Assembly: GCF_000211835.1 (NCBI RefSeq)
Contig: NZ_AEGR01000006.1
Span: forward strand, 1-64,000
DNA: 64,000 bases
Direction: 5' to 3'
From: Hylemonella gracilis ATCC 19624
GTDB taxonomy: Bacteria; Pseudomonadota; Gammaproteobacteria; Burkholderiales; Burkholderiaceae_C
Notes under the pieces: generated by a model
Told to the model about the DNA's origin: nothing
Seen by the model: the letters and a program-made list of their open reading frames with translations, nothing else
The model's database searches: none
Translations under genes and position numbers: made by a program
Shown: one piece after another, positions 26,504 to 34,441 of the stretch
Numbering within the stretch: position 1 is the first letter of the stretch
How the letters are laid out: the number at the start of each line of letters is the position of its first letter

Positions 26504-27334
26504 ATGATGCAAGCAGTGGATATGGAGCCACCAGATTTCGAGCGCCGTTTCGGCGGCTTGGCCCGTCTATACGGCCAGACTGGAGCAGCACGCATCCGCG
26601 CCGCGCACGTGGTGGTCGTGGGGGTTGGCGGCGTCGGCTCCTGGGCCGCAGAAGGCTTGGCCCGCAGTGGCGTCGGACGCCTGACGCTGATCGACATGGA
26701 CCATGTGGCCGAGTCCAACATCAATCGTCAGATCCACGCGCTCGATGGCACGCTAGGGCAAGCCAAGGTGCAAGCCATGCGCGAGCGCATCGCGCAGATC
26801 AATCCTGCATGCGAGGTACGTTGCATCGAGGAGTTCGTCGAACCGGCCAACTGGCCTGCTTTGATTGCCCAAGGGCCCTGTGTGGATGCGGTGATCGATG
26901 CTTGTGATCAGGTCTTGGCCAAGACAGCCCTGGCAGCCTGGGCACGCGAACACTCGGCGAGTCACCACTACATCACGGTGGGTGCGGCGGGAGGCAAGAT
27001 GCAAGCGCATCTTGTGGCCGTGGATGATTTGGCCAATGTGACGCACGACCCCTTGCTTGCGCAGTTGCGTTACCGCCTGCGCAAGCACCATGGTGCGCCC
27101 CGTGCGCCAGAAAGTTCACGAGGAGCGAAGAAGATTCCGCGCCAAATTGGCGTGGCCTGCGTGTACAGCAGGGAAGCCGTTCAAGGCCCACGTCAGGACG
27201 ATGAGGCCTGCGATGTCAGCGGCGATGGCAGTCTCAACTGCAGTGGATACGGCTCAATGGTTTCCGTCACCGCAACCTTCGGCCTTTGTGCAGCAGGATG
27301 GGTGTTGAACAGGATCGCGACGAACGCGGCATGA
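26504..27334 (+). CDS. tcdA: tRNA threonylcarbamoyladenosine dehydratase
   Basis: E1-like enzyme that uses ATP to cyclise t6A37 to ct6A37 in tRNAs reading ANN codons; 276 residues. RFGGLARLYGQTGAARI is the family N-terminus, VVVVGVGGVGSWAAEGLAR is the nucleotide-binding motif, DMDHVAESNINRQIHA the conserved acidic segment and RQIGVACVYSREA the later motif. Start ATG at 26504; ATG at 26507 or 26522 is also possible. It lies directly upstream of tRNA-Lys(UUU) and tRNA-Asn(GUU), both ANN-decoding. Confidence 0.92.
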   Translation: MMQAVDMEPPDFERRFGGLARLYGQTGAARIRAAHVVVVGVGGVGSWAAEGLARSGVGRLTLIDMDHVAESNINRQIHALDGTLGQAKVQAMRERIAQINPACEVRCIEEFVEPANWPALIAQGPCVDAVIDACDQVLAKTALAAWAREHSASHHYITVGAAGGKMQAHLVAVDDLANVTHDPLLAQLRYRLRKHHGAPRAPESSRGAKKIPRQIGVACVYSREAVQGPRQDDEACDVSGDGSLNCSGYGSMVSVTATFGLCAAGWVLNRIATNAA

Positions 27335-27458
27335 ACATCATTTGCCGTCGACCTTGGACGGGGTCTCATGGCGAGCGGTTGATGCGCAGCCTCGCCGTTG
27401 AGTTGAAAAAAAGAGCCATCAAATTCGAGCCTCGACCAAAAACCCAAAATATTCACGC

Positions 27459-27464
27459 TATAAT
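27459..27464 (+). promoter_or_regulatory. -10 box of the tRNA-Lys/Asn transcript
   Basis: Perfect TATAAT, 50 bp upstream of the tRNA-Lys 5' end, in an A/T-rich pocket. No good -35 is visible at 16-18 bp, so an activator or UP-like element may help. Confidence 0.55.
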
Positions 27465-27514
27465 CTTTGCTTTGTCGGGGCAGGCGTAACGCGCAGTAAA
27501 GCGTCCCGCTGAGT

Positions 27515-27590
27515 GGGACGTTAGCTCAGTCGGTAGAGCAGCGGACTTTTAATCCGTTGGTCGCAGGTTCGAATCCTGCACGTCCCACCA
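27515..27590 (+). tRNA. tRNA-Lys (anticodon UUU)
   Basis: 76 bases with encoded CCA. Acceptor arms GGGACGT/ACGTCCC pair fully, the D-arm GCTC/GAGC and T-arm GCAGG/CCTGC with TTCGAAT loop are canonical. The anticodon stem GCGGA/TCCGT encloses CTTTTAA, giving anticodon TTT and A at position 37, the site of t6A/ct6A. Confidence 0.98.
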
Positions 27591-27625
27591 CTGACCGACA
27601 AGCGACAATTTGTGAGACCGAATAT

Positions 27626-27701
27626 TCCCCGATAGCTCAGTCGGTAGAGCGCCGGACTGTTAATCCGTAGGTCCCTGGTTCGAGCCCAGGTCGGGGAGCC
27701 A
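27626..27701 (+). tRNA. tRNA-Asn (anticodon GUU)
   Basis: 76 bases with encoded CCA. Acceptor arms TCCCCGA/TCGGGGA, D-arm GCTC/GAGC, T-arm CCTGG/CCAGG with TTCGAGC loop. Anticodon loop CTGTTAA gives GTT with A37. The outermost anticodon-stem pair is C-T, a mismatch. It lies 35 bp after tRNA-Lys, so both are probably cut from one precursor. Confidence 0.98.
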
Positions 27702-27721
27702 AAAGGCCATATGGCCAAAGC

Positions 27722-27753
27722 AAAGCCCGCTACAGAATCTGTAGCGGGCTTTT
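27722..27753 (+). terminator. Intrinsic terminator of the tRNA operon
   Basis: AAAGCCCGCTACAG (27722-27735) pairs perfectly with CTGTAGCGGGCTTT (27739-27752) over a three-base loop, and the right arm runs into a T-run. It ends the transcript 20 bp after tRNA-Asn. Confidence 0.93.
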
Positions 27754-27878
27754 GCATTCCGGCTCTGCAAGATGGGCTTGCCATTGGGGTTGATGGTAGA
27801 GAGGTTCGAGGCTCGCTTGCTAAGCATGAAAGTGCAGTCCTTGAGAGAATCGGTACTTTGTATCTGATTTCTTTTTCC

Positions 27879-28967
27879 ATGAGCAGTCTTACCTCCGTGC
27901 CTTCCCAGAACACCACGCGCCAGCACTTCGCCAGCGACAACTACGCCGGTGTTTGCCCCGAGGCCATGCACTGGTTCTTGGAGGCCAATGCCAGTGGGCA
28001 TCAACCGGGCTATGGCGATGATGAATGGACGCAACGCGTCTGTGAGCAGCTACGGCAGTTGTTCCAGACCGATTGCGATGTCTACTTTGTGTTCAATGGG
28101 ACGGCGGCCAACTCGCTGGCGCTGGCATCCCTGTGCCAGAGTTATCACTCGGTCATCTGCACCCCGGTGGCACACATCGAAACCGACGAATGCGGCGGGC
28201 CGGAGTTCTTCTCCAACGGCAGCAAGTTGTTGATCGCCGAGAACGAAAGCACTTCGGCCAAATTGGGCAAGCTGACGCCGGATGCCGTCGAGCAACTGGT
28301 CACTCGGCGCGCCGACATCCATTACCCCAAGCCCAAAGTGGTGAGCCTTACCCAAGCGACCGAGCTAGGCACGGTCTACTCGGTGGAGGAAGTGCGCGCG
28401 ATCGCCGCCATCGCGAAGCGCCGCAAGCTCAAGCTCCATATGGACGGCGCGCGCTTCGCGAATGCGGTTGCTGCGCTGGGCTGCGAGCCCGCCGACATCA
28501 CCTGGCGCGCGGGCGTCGACGTGCTGTGTTTCGGCGGCACCAAGAACGGTCTTCCGGTTGGCGAAGCCGTGGTGTTCTTCGACAAGGCCCTGAGCGAAGA
28601 CTTTGCCTACCGTGTCAAGCAGTCGGGCCAGCTGGCGTCCAAGATGCGCTTCATCTCCGCACCCTGGATCGGCATGTTGCAAGACGATGTGTGGTTGCGC
28701 AACGCGCGCCATGCCAACGCCATGGCGCAACGTCTGTATGGCGCGATCAAAGACTTGGCTGGCGTGCGCGTTCCGCACGCGCCGCAGGTGAACTCGGTGT
28801 TCGCCTTCCTGCCGCAGCCCGCGATTCCAGCCCTGCGTGCTCAGGGCTGGAAGTTCTACGACTTCATCGCCGGTGGCGGCTGCCGCCTGATGTGCGCCTG
28901 GGACACCACGCCCGAGGCGGTGGATGCCTTCGCGGGCGACATTCGCCGCGCCTGCGCAGCGGCTTGA
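27879..28967 (+). CDS. ltaE: Low-specificity L-threonine aldolase
   Basis: PLP enzyme that cleaves L-threonine/allo-threonine to glycine and acetaldehyde; 362 residues from the ATG at 27879 (MSSLTSVPSQ). The frame continues upstream into the tRNA terminator, which excludes the earlier starts. FASDNYAGVCPEAM is the family N-terminus, HMDGARFANAVAAL carries the PLP-ring Asp, and the Schiff-base Lys is in FGGTKNGLPVG. It is single, converging on the TRAP transporter genes. Confidence 0.9.
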   Translation: MSSLTSVPSQNTTRQHFASDNYAGVCPEAMHWFLEANASGHQPGYGDDEWTQRVCEQLRQLFQTDCDVYFVFNGTAANSLALASLCQSYHSVICTPVAHIETDECGGPEFFSNGSKLLIAENESTSAKLGKLTPDAVEQLVTRRADIHYPKPKVVSLTQATELGTVYSVEEVRAIAAIAKRRKLKLHMDGARFANAVAALGCEPADITWRAGVDVLCFGGTKNGLPVGEAVVFFDKALSEDFAYRVKQSGQLASKMRFISAPWIGMLQDDVWLRNARHANAMAQRLYGAIKDLAGVRVPHAPQVNSVFAFLPQPAIPALRAQGWKFYDFIAGGGCRLMCAWDTTPEAVDAFAGDIRRACAAA

Positions 28968-28974
28968 TGGTCGA

Positions 28975-29013
28975 GCGCGACGTCACCATGCGATTCCCAC
29001 GGTGGCGTCGCGC
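28975..29013. terminator. Long hairpin between convergent ltaE and dctM genes
   Basis: GCGCGACGTCACC (28975-28987) against GGTGGCGTCGCGC (29001-29013): 13-bp stem with one mismatch/wobble and a 13-base loop, 8 bp after the ltaE stop. No T-run on either side, so it could act as a bidirectional or mRNA-end-protecting hairpin rather than a classical terminator. Confidence 0.45.
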
Positions 29014-29078
29014 CTCAGCTGTCAGAAAGGTGGCCCGCATGCTCGAAGTCACGTGGATCCGCCCCCCGCCCCTCTGGC

Positions 29079-31046
29079 TCAGTCGTAAAGAAAATGCGGC
29101 AGCCACAGCGTGAGTTGCGGCCACAGGTACATCAGCACCATGCAGAGAATCACGATGAGCATGTAAGGCATCATGCCGGCGAAAATCTGATTCAGCGTGA
29201 CGTGCGGTGGTGACACGCCCTTGAGATAGAAGGCCGACATCGCCACCGGCGGCGACAGGAAGGCCGCCTGCAGGTTCACGAACACGAGCACGCCGAAGAG
29301 CAGTGGATCGATCTGGAAATGCGCCAGCAGCGGCAGGAAGATGGGCACGAAGATCACGATGATCTCGGTCCACTCCAGTGGCCAGCCCAAGATGAAGATG
29401 ATGGCCTGCGACAGCAGCAGAAACTGCAGTGACGACAGGTTCAGGGACATCACCCATTGCTCCACCAGCGCCTGCCCGCCCAGGATGGCGAACACGGCCG
29501 AGAACAGCGCGGATCCAACGAACAACCAACACACCATGGCGGTGGTCTTGGCAGTCAGGAACACCGCCTCCTTGATCTTCTTGAAATTCAATGTGCGGGC
29601 GTGCCAGGCCATGAGAAAGGCACCGGCCGCGCCGACCGCGGCGGATTCGGTGGCCGTCGTGATGCCGAACAGAATCACCCCGAGCACCACCAGCGTCAGC
29701 GTGCCCAGCGGCAACACCGAAGACACCAGCATGCGCAAGATCTCGAACTGCTCTGCATCGAGTGCTCGGTAATACCAGAATAGCAGCGCCAGCGTGAAGG
29801 CCACGGTGATCCAGAAACCCGTGTAAAAGGAGGGCGGAACCGTAGCCGCATGCGCGGGGGCGGCGGATTCGCCGAGGGTTTGCAGGCTGTCGCCGTGAGC
29901 GCCCTTTGGCGGATCACTGTCTCTTGGACCAGCCATAACCCCTGAAGCCGCTCCTGGCGGTTCTTGCAAGGCATCCTTGGACGTTGCGCTACCTGGAGGC
30001 TCCTGCAAACCACCGTCCAAGGACGTCGGTTCTTGTAAGCCGCTTTCGGCGGGGGGCTCTGCTAGATCTGACGAGTCGGCCGATGGCGACTCGGCGGACT
30101 GGGCTTGCTGAACCTGTTCCATGGTCTGAGGCTCGGGTACCTCGTTCTGCTGGGTGTAGATGACCATGTACCACCAAACCGTACCCAGAGTCACGGCCGC
30201 GAACAGCAGCGGTGTCAGTGCGCTTCCCAGGTTGCGCAGCAACAGCCACCAGCTTGCCTTCACGCCATCGATGCCGGCCGAGAGTGCGCGGCCCGGCGAG
30301 ATCAGGGCCATCAACAGCGCGGGTAGCAAACGCGGCGAGTAGGTCGCTGCAAGGTGCGCGACCCAGGGCGAAACATCCGCACGCTGCAGCTCGGGCGGTA
30401 ACTTGGGAGCCACTTTGGGTTGCAGCAAGGCCCAGCCGATGACATAGACCAGGTAGAGGAAGGCGAGAAAGAAGCCTGGGAACATGGCCGCGGCGTAGAG
30501 CTTCACCACCGATTGGCCGGCCACGGCCGCGTAAACGATGATCATCACCGACGGGGGGATGAGGATGCCCAGCGTGCCTCCAGCGGTGATCACGCCCGCG
30601 GCCAACCGTGTGTCATAACCGGCGTTGAGCATGGGCCGCATGGCGATCACACCCATCAGCACGACCACCGCTCCGACCAAACCACTGGCAATGCCCCAGA
30701 AAGTGCAGATGACCAATGTGGCCACCGCCAGAGAACCGGGCACGCGGCGGAACGCCAGCTGCACGGCGTGGAACATGCGATCCACCAGGGCGCCCCGTTC
30801 CATGATGTAGCCCATCAGAACGAAGAGTGGGATGGACAGCAGGGTCTCGTTGGTCATCGCGCCGAAGGCGCGCTGCACCATCAGGTCGAAAATGCGGTTG
30901 TCGAGCCAGTGCTGTGCCGGGTCGTAGAACGCGATGAAGCCGAAGAACATGCCCAGGCCCATCAGCGTGAATGCCGTGGGAAAGCCCATCAGGATCACGA
31001 CGATGATCAGACCCAGCATCGTCAAGCCGAGTGCCGCGTTGCTCAT
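29079..31046 (-). CDS. TRAP transporter large permease (DctM type) with central insertion
   Basis: Large membrane subunit of a sodium-driven TRAP transporter, 655 residues, of the mannitol/chloroaromatic-compound type. The N-terminal part has MGFPTAFTLMGLG, IPLFVLMGYIMERG, GTLGILIPPSVMIIVYA; the C-terminal part has ATESAAVGAAGAFL and FLSPPVAMSAFYLKGV. Between about residues 299 and 404 (29835-30152) lies a hydrophilic Pro/Ser/Gln/Glu-rich insertion with three LQEP repeats, flanked by extra hydrophobic helices; shorter DctM proteins of about 430 residues lack it. Its ATG overlaps the small-permease stop by four bases. Confidence 0.92.
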   Translation of the reverse strand: MSNAALGLTMLGLIIVVILMGFPTAFTLMGLGMFFGFIAFYDPAQHWLDNRIFDLMVQRAFGAMTNETLLSIPLFVLMGYIMERGALVDRMFHAVQLAFRRVPGSLAVATLVICTFWGIASGLVGAVVVLMGVIAMRPMLNAGYDTRLAAGVITAGGTLGILIPPSVMIIVYAAVAGQSVVKLYAAAMFPGFFLAFLYLVYVIGWALLQPKVAPKLPPELQRADVSPWVAHLAATYSPRLLPALLMALISPGRALSAGIDGVKASWWLLLRNLGSALTPLLFAAVTLGTVWWYMVIYTQQNEVPEPQTMEQVQQAQSAESPSADSSDLAEPPAESGLQEPTSLDGGLQEPPGSATSKDALQEPPGAASGVMAGPRDSDPPKGAHGDSLQTLGESAAPAHAATVPPSFYTGFWITVAFTLALLFWYYRALDAEQFEILRMLVSSVLPLGTLTLVVLGVILFGITTATESAAVGAAGAFLMAWHARTLNFKKIKEAVFLTAKTTAMVCWLFVGSALFSAVFAILGGQALVEQWVMSLNLSSLQFLLLSQAIIFILGWPLEWTEIIVIFVPIFLPLLAHFQIDPLLFGVLVFVNLQAAFLSPPVAMSAFYLKGVSPPHVTLNQIFAGMMPYMLIVILCMVLMYLWPQLTLWLPHFLYD

Positions 31047-31723
31047 GATGCGCTCCCGACGTTTCCCGTGCCGCGCTGGCGCGCGGCTTCGTCGATGGCA
31101 TGGGCCTTTGCAATGGCTTCTTGCTTGGACTTTTCATCCACGTAAGTGCTGGCCGCGAGCTGTTCCTCCACCACATCCATTTCCTCGGCGTCCTTGAGGC
31201 GAGGCGTCCACGTGCCAGTCTTCAGGCAGACGATGCAGCGGATGATTTCAGCGATGCCTTGCAGCAGCACGACCGCACCGGACAGCGGGATGATGAACTT
31301 GAAGGGGTAGAGCGGAATCGGGGTGGCATTGAATGTTTGCTCACGCATGGCCAGAGAGTCTTGAAAGTAGCTCCAGCCGGACCAGGTCAGCGCGCAGACG
31401 CCTGGCAGGAAAAAAACGACGTAGAGCACGAGGTCCAGCGTGGCCTGGGTGCGCGGCTTCATGCTGCCGTAAAGAAAATCACCCCGCACGTGGGCATCTT
31501 GGCAGAGGGCATAGGCTCCGCACATCATGAACAACGTGCCGTACATCATGTTGTTGGCGTCGTAGATCCATGCCGTGGGTGCGTTGAGTGCGTAGCGCTT
31601 GAAGACTTCGGCGCACACCACGAGCATGAGCGCGACGATCAGCCAGGCAAAGGTCTTGCCGGTCCAAGTGCTCATGCGGTCCGCGGCGTGCAGCAGGCGC
31701 TGTACGTTGGGAAGTGAGGTCAT
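31043..31723 (-). CDS. TRAP transporter small permease (DctQ type)
   Basis: Small membrane subunit, 226 residues from the ATG at 31723 (MTSLPNVQRLL). Four hydrophobic segments are visible (FAWLIVALMLVVCAEVF, MYGTLFMMCGAYAL, LDLVLYVVFFLPGVCAL, FIIPLSGAVVLLQGI), as in DctQ. A charged C-terminal tail of about 60 residues (KDAEEMDVVEEQLAAS and onward) is longer than usual. Upstream, 31772-31825 contains a terminator hairpin, so this gene is likely expressed below the binding-protein gene. Confidence 0.88.
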   Translation of the reverse strand: MTSLPNVQRLLHAADRMSTWTGKTFAWLIVALMLVVCAEVFKRYALNAPTAWIYDANNMMYGTLFMMCGAYALCQDAHVRGDFLYGSMKPRTQATLDLVLYVVFFLPGVCALTWSGWSYFQDSLAMREQTFNATPIPLYPFKFIIPLSGAVVLLQGIAEIIRCIVCLKTGTWTPRLKDAEEMDVVEEQLAASTYVDEKSKQEAIAKAHAIDEAARQRGTGNVGSAS

Positions 31724-31771
31724 GTCAGAAGGCGAGGGAACGCGGCGAAGAGGGGAGTGAGAGGTTGAAGC

Positions 31772-31786
31772 ACACGCCAGGCGTGT
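31772..31786. repeat. Palindrome upstream of dctQ
   Basis: Perfect 7+1+7 palindrome ACACGCC-A-GGCGTGT, 49 bp before the dctQ ATG and directly downstream (on the minus strand) of the terminator's T-run. Operator or hairpin. Confidence 0.4.
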
Positions 31787-31788
31787 TG

Positions 31789-31825
31789 AAAAAGCTCCAC
31801 CATCGGGGGCGACGATGGCGGAGCT
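31789..31825 (-). terminator. Intrinsic (attenuating) terminator between dctP and dctQM
   Basis: On the minus strand AGCTCCGCCATCG pairs with CGATGGTGGAGCT (13-bp stem with one G-T pair, 7-base loop) and is followed by TTTTT. It starts 17 bp after the binding-protein stop. Such an element usually lets the binding protein be made in excess over the permeases. Confidence 0.85.
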
Positions 31826-31841
31826 GCTTGCTTCGCGAAGA

Positions 31842-32957
31842 TCAGGCCTTCTTGGCGCCGCGACCAAAGTAGCGGTTGTAGGCCATGTTGAAGTCCACCA
31901 TGTAGTCGTTCTGCCACTGTTTGGTGCGTTGCGCGAAGGCCCTTTGCGAATCGAGCACCTTCTTGAACAGCGGGTTCTCGGCGCTCTTCTTCTCCATGAT
32001 CTTGTCCCAGGCGTCGAGCTGGGCGCGCAGGATGGCGTCCGGTGTCTTGTAGAACTTCACGCCCTGTTTCTTCAGCTCCTGGTAGTCCTTGGAGTTGCGG
32101 TCAATCGCTTTCCAGCTCATGTCGGCGCTGGCGGCTTGCACGGCGTAGTCCACGATGGCACGCAATTCGGGGGGCAGCGTTTCCAACTTGCTTTTGTTGA
32201 ACAGGATCTCAAACTGCTCACCGCTCTGGTGAAAGCTCTGCAGCATGCAGTTCTTGGCCACGTCGGGGAAACCGAGCACCCGGTCGCTGGAGGCGTTGTT
32301 GAATTCGGCGCCGTCGATGAGGCCCCGGTCGAGTGCCGCCACGATCTCGCCGCCTGGCAAGGGGTTCACTGCCGCCCCCATGGCCGTGTATATGTCCACC
32401 GCCAGGCCCACGGTGCGGAATTTCATGCCTTTCACGTCCTCCACCTTGGCGATCGGCTTCTTGAACCAACCAAAGGGCTGCGTGGGCATGGGGCCGTAGA
32501 GGTAGGACACGACGTCCATGTTGATGGACTTGTAAATCTCGTCCAGCAAGGCCTTGCCGCCCCCGTAGTTGTGCCATGCGAGGACCATATTGGGGTCCAT
32601 GCCGAAGGCCGGGCCGGACCCCCACAAGGCCAGCGCGGATTGTTTACCGTAGTGGTAGGCGACGACGCCATGACCGGCGTCGAGGGTGCCTTTGTTCACG
32701 GCTTCCAGCAACTGGAAGGCCGGCACCACGGAACCCGCAGGCAGCACCTCGATCTTGAGGCGGCCGCCCGCCATGTCGTTGACCTTCTTGGCGAAGTCTT
32801 GGGCGTACTCATGGAAAATGTCCTGGGCCGGCCAGGTGCTTTGCAAGCGCAGCGAGGTGGTTTGCGCGTTGCTGATCATCGGCACCGACATGGCGCCGGC
32901 GGCCACCGCAGCGCCTTTGAGCAGGCTGCGGCGTCGGGTCGTCTTGCTCTGTGTCAT
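31842..32957 (-). CDS. TRAP transporter substrate-binding protein (DctP type)
   Basis: Periplasmic receptor, 371 residues. The start is the ATG at 32957 (MTQSKTTRRRSLLKGAAV), with AGGAG seven to eight bases upstream; an in-frame extension further upstream is not supported. The N-terminus has a Tat-like twin-arginine signal (TRRRSLLKG) ending near SNAQ. The domain core shows FHEYAQDFAKKVNDMAGGRL and GMKFRTVGLAVDIY. It resembles receptors of the mannitol/chloroaromatic TRAP branch, which generally bind 2-oxo acids or aromatic carboxylates; the ligand is unknown here. Confidence 0.92.
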   Translation of the reverse strand: MTQSKTTRRRSLLKGAAVAAGAMSVPMISNAQTTSLRLQSTWPAQDIFHEYAQDFAKKVNDMAGGRLKIEVLPAGSVVPAFQLLEAVNKGTLDAGHGVVAYHYGKQSALALWGSGPAFGMDPNMVLAWHNYGGGKALLDEIYKSINMDVVSYLYGPMPTQPFGWFKKPIAKVEDVKGMKFRTVGLAVDIYTAMGAAVNPLPGGEIVAALDRGLIDGAEFNNASSDRVLGFPDVAKNCMLQSFHQSGEQFEILFNKSKLETLPPELRAIVDYAVQAASADMSWKAIDRNSKDYQELKKQGVKFYKTPDAILRAQLDAWDKIMEKKSAENPLFKKVLDSQRAFAQRTKQWQNDYMVDFNMAYNRYFGRGAKKA

Positions 32958-33215
32958 CGCTGTCTCCTTCGTTGTGTGGAATGCCTGGACTCGCCAGACC
33001 CCGCATCTTTGACGCGTGCAGAGGTGTGACAAAGAGGGTTTTTACGCACGTCGGCGGGTCATTGCGGGCATGAGCGGGGGTTTTGCATGCACATCGCGCG
33101 TTTTTGCTCACGGGTTGGTCCTGACCCTCTGGCCTGCGGCCATGCGCGTGTTTTTGTGACGGAGCTTTCTGGTCGTGGCGGCGCGTGAAGTCCGCTGATC
33201 GGGCACACTTGCGGC

Positions 33216-33590
33216 ATGAGCAGCAACCCTAACGCGGCAGATCCCTTGCAGGTGGTTTGCCTCTGCGCCGATTGGTGCAACAACTGTCGTGCTTACCAAC
33301 CCTTGTTCGAATCTCTCCAGAGTCAGTTCAACGGCGCGGTTCGCTTTGCCTGGATCGATATCGAGGATGAAAGCGAGGTCTTGGGTGAGGTCGACGTGGA
33401 AAACTTTCCAACGCTCCTGGTCCTACGCGCGCAGCATCCGCTTTTCTTGGGGCCAGTCACGCCACAGTTAGGTGTCCTGGTTCAACTGGTGCAGACGGCG
33501 CTCGACGGGCGCATGCAAGCATTGACCGGTTCCACTGAATGCGCCCTGGCTGTCCGGGTGCATCACCATCTGTCGCAGTTGCAAGCCTGA
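33216..33590 (+). CDS. Thioredoxin-family protein
   Basis: Small cytoplasmic thioredoxin-like protein, 124 residues, without a signal peptide. The redox motif is CADWCNNCRAYQP: an active-site CxxC (Cys-Asn-Asn-Cys) instead of the usual CGPC. The conserved cis-Pro segment is NFPTLLVLR. The residues after about 90 diverge from thioredoxin. Its partner is unknown; position upstream of the peroxiredoxin gene (161 bp) suggests it could reduce it. Confidence 0.85.
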   Translation: MSSNPNAADPLQVVCLCADWCNNCRAYQPLFESLQSQFNGAVRFAWIDIEDESEVLGEVDVENFPTLLVLRAQHPLFLGPVTPQLGVLVQLVQTALDGRMQALTGSTECALAVRVHHHLSQLQA

Positions 33591-33666
33591 TGAGGCCGCT
33601 TGGCGGATCGGTCATGGACGGCTGAACCGCGCTTCCCCGTCTTGAACCCTGCGGTTCATGCCGGCA

Positions 33667-33704
33667 GGTTATGAGCTAACAGCGAGATATTCGTTGGAAT
33701 CTCG
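33667..33704 (+). promoter_or_regulatory. Putative CysB-type site upstream of the peroxiredoxin gene
   Basis: Contains GGTTATGAGCTAA (33667-33679), found exactly again upstream of sbp, followed by a dyad CGAGAT (33683-33688) / ATCTCG (33699-33704) that encloses ATTCGTTG. It ends 47 bp before the ATG at 33752. Assignment to CysB or a related LysR regulator is inferred. Confidence 0.55.
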
Positions 33705-33751
33705 AGTGGGCACGTCCAGAATGGGCGCCATACCACATCAGGAGATTCCTC

Positions 33752-34393
33752 ATGGCGACGCTACGACTGGGCGACACGGCCCCCGATTTCACTCAGGATT
33801 CCAGCATCGGACTCATCAAGTTCCATGAATGGGCAGGTGACTCCTGGGTCATCCTTTTTTCGCACCCGGCTGACTTCACGCCAGTCTGCACCACGGAGTT
33901 GGGGCGAACCGCTGCGTTGTCCGGTGAGTTTGCCAAGCGCGGTGTCAAACCGATTGCCATCAGCGTGGACCCCGCCGACAAACACCGGCAGTGGATTCCC
34001 GACATCAATGAAACCCAGCACACCACGGTCAACTTTCCGATCCTGGCCGACGCGGATCGCAAGGTGTCCGAGCTGTACGACTTGATCCACCCCAACGCTT
34101 CCGTCACGGCCACCGTGCGCAGCGTGTTTTTCATCGATCCGAAGAAAACCATTCGCGCCACGCTCACCTATCCGGCCAGCACGGGACGCAACTTCGACGA
34201 ACTCTTGCGCGTCATCGATTCACTCCAGTTGACCGACAGCCACAAGGTCGCGACGCCAGCCGATTGGAAAGATGGTGACGATGTGATCATCGTGCCCAGC
34301 TTGCAGGATACCGACGAGATCGCACGGCGCTTTCCCAAGGGCTACAAAGCGGTCAAGCCCTACCTGCGTGTCACGCCGCAGCCGAACAAATAA
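33752..34393 (+). CDS. lsfA: 1-Cys peroxiredoxin (Prx6/LsfA type)
   Basis: Cytoplasmic thiol peroxidase of 213 residues. The peroxidatic cysteine is in DFTPVCTTELG; the remaining sequence has the Prx6-type VRSVFFIDPKKTIRA and the C-terminal KGYKAVKPYLRVTPQ. No resolving cysteine is evident. The start has a good AGGAG. LsfA in Pseudomonas putida is known to be induced by sulfate starvation, and this homologue lies immediately upstream of a sulfate ABC operon with a shared promoter motif, so the same control is likely. Confidence 0.9.
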   Translation: MATLRLGDTAPDFTQDSSIGLIKFHEWAGDSWVILFSHPADFTPVCTTELGRTAALSGEFAKRGVKPIAISVDPADKHRQWIPDINETQHTTVNFPILADADRKVSELYDLIHPNASVTATVRSVFFIDPKKTIRATLTYPASTGRNFDELLRVIDSLQLTDSHKVATPADWKDGDDVIIVPSLQDTDEIARRFPKGYKAVKPYLRVTPQPNK

Positions 34394-34441
34394 GGGGGCC
34401 AAGGGCAGCCGTACGCCAAACGCAGAGAAAGCAGGACCAAC

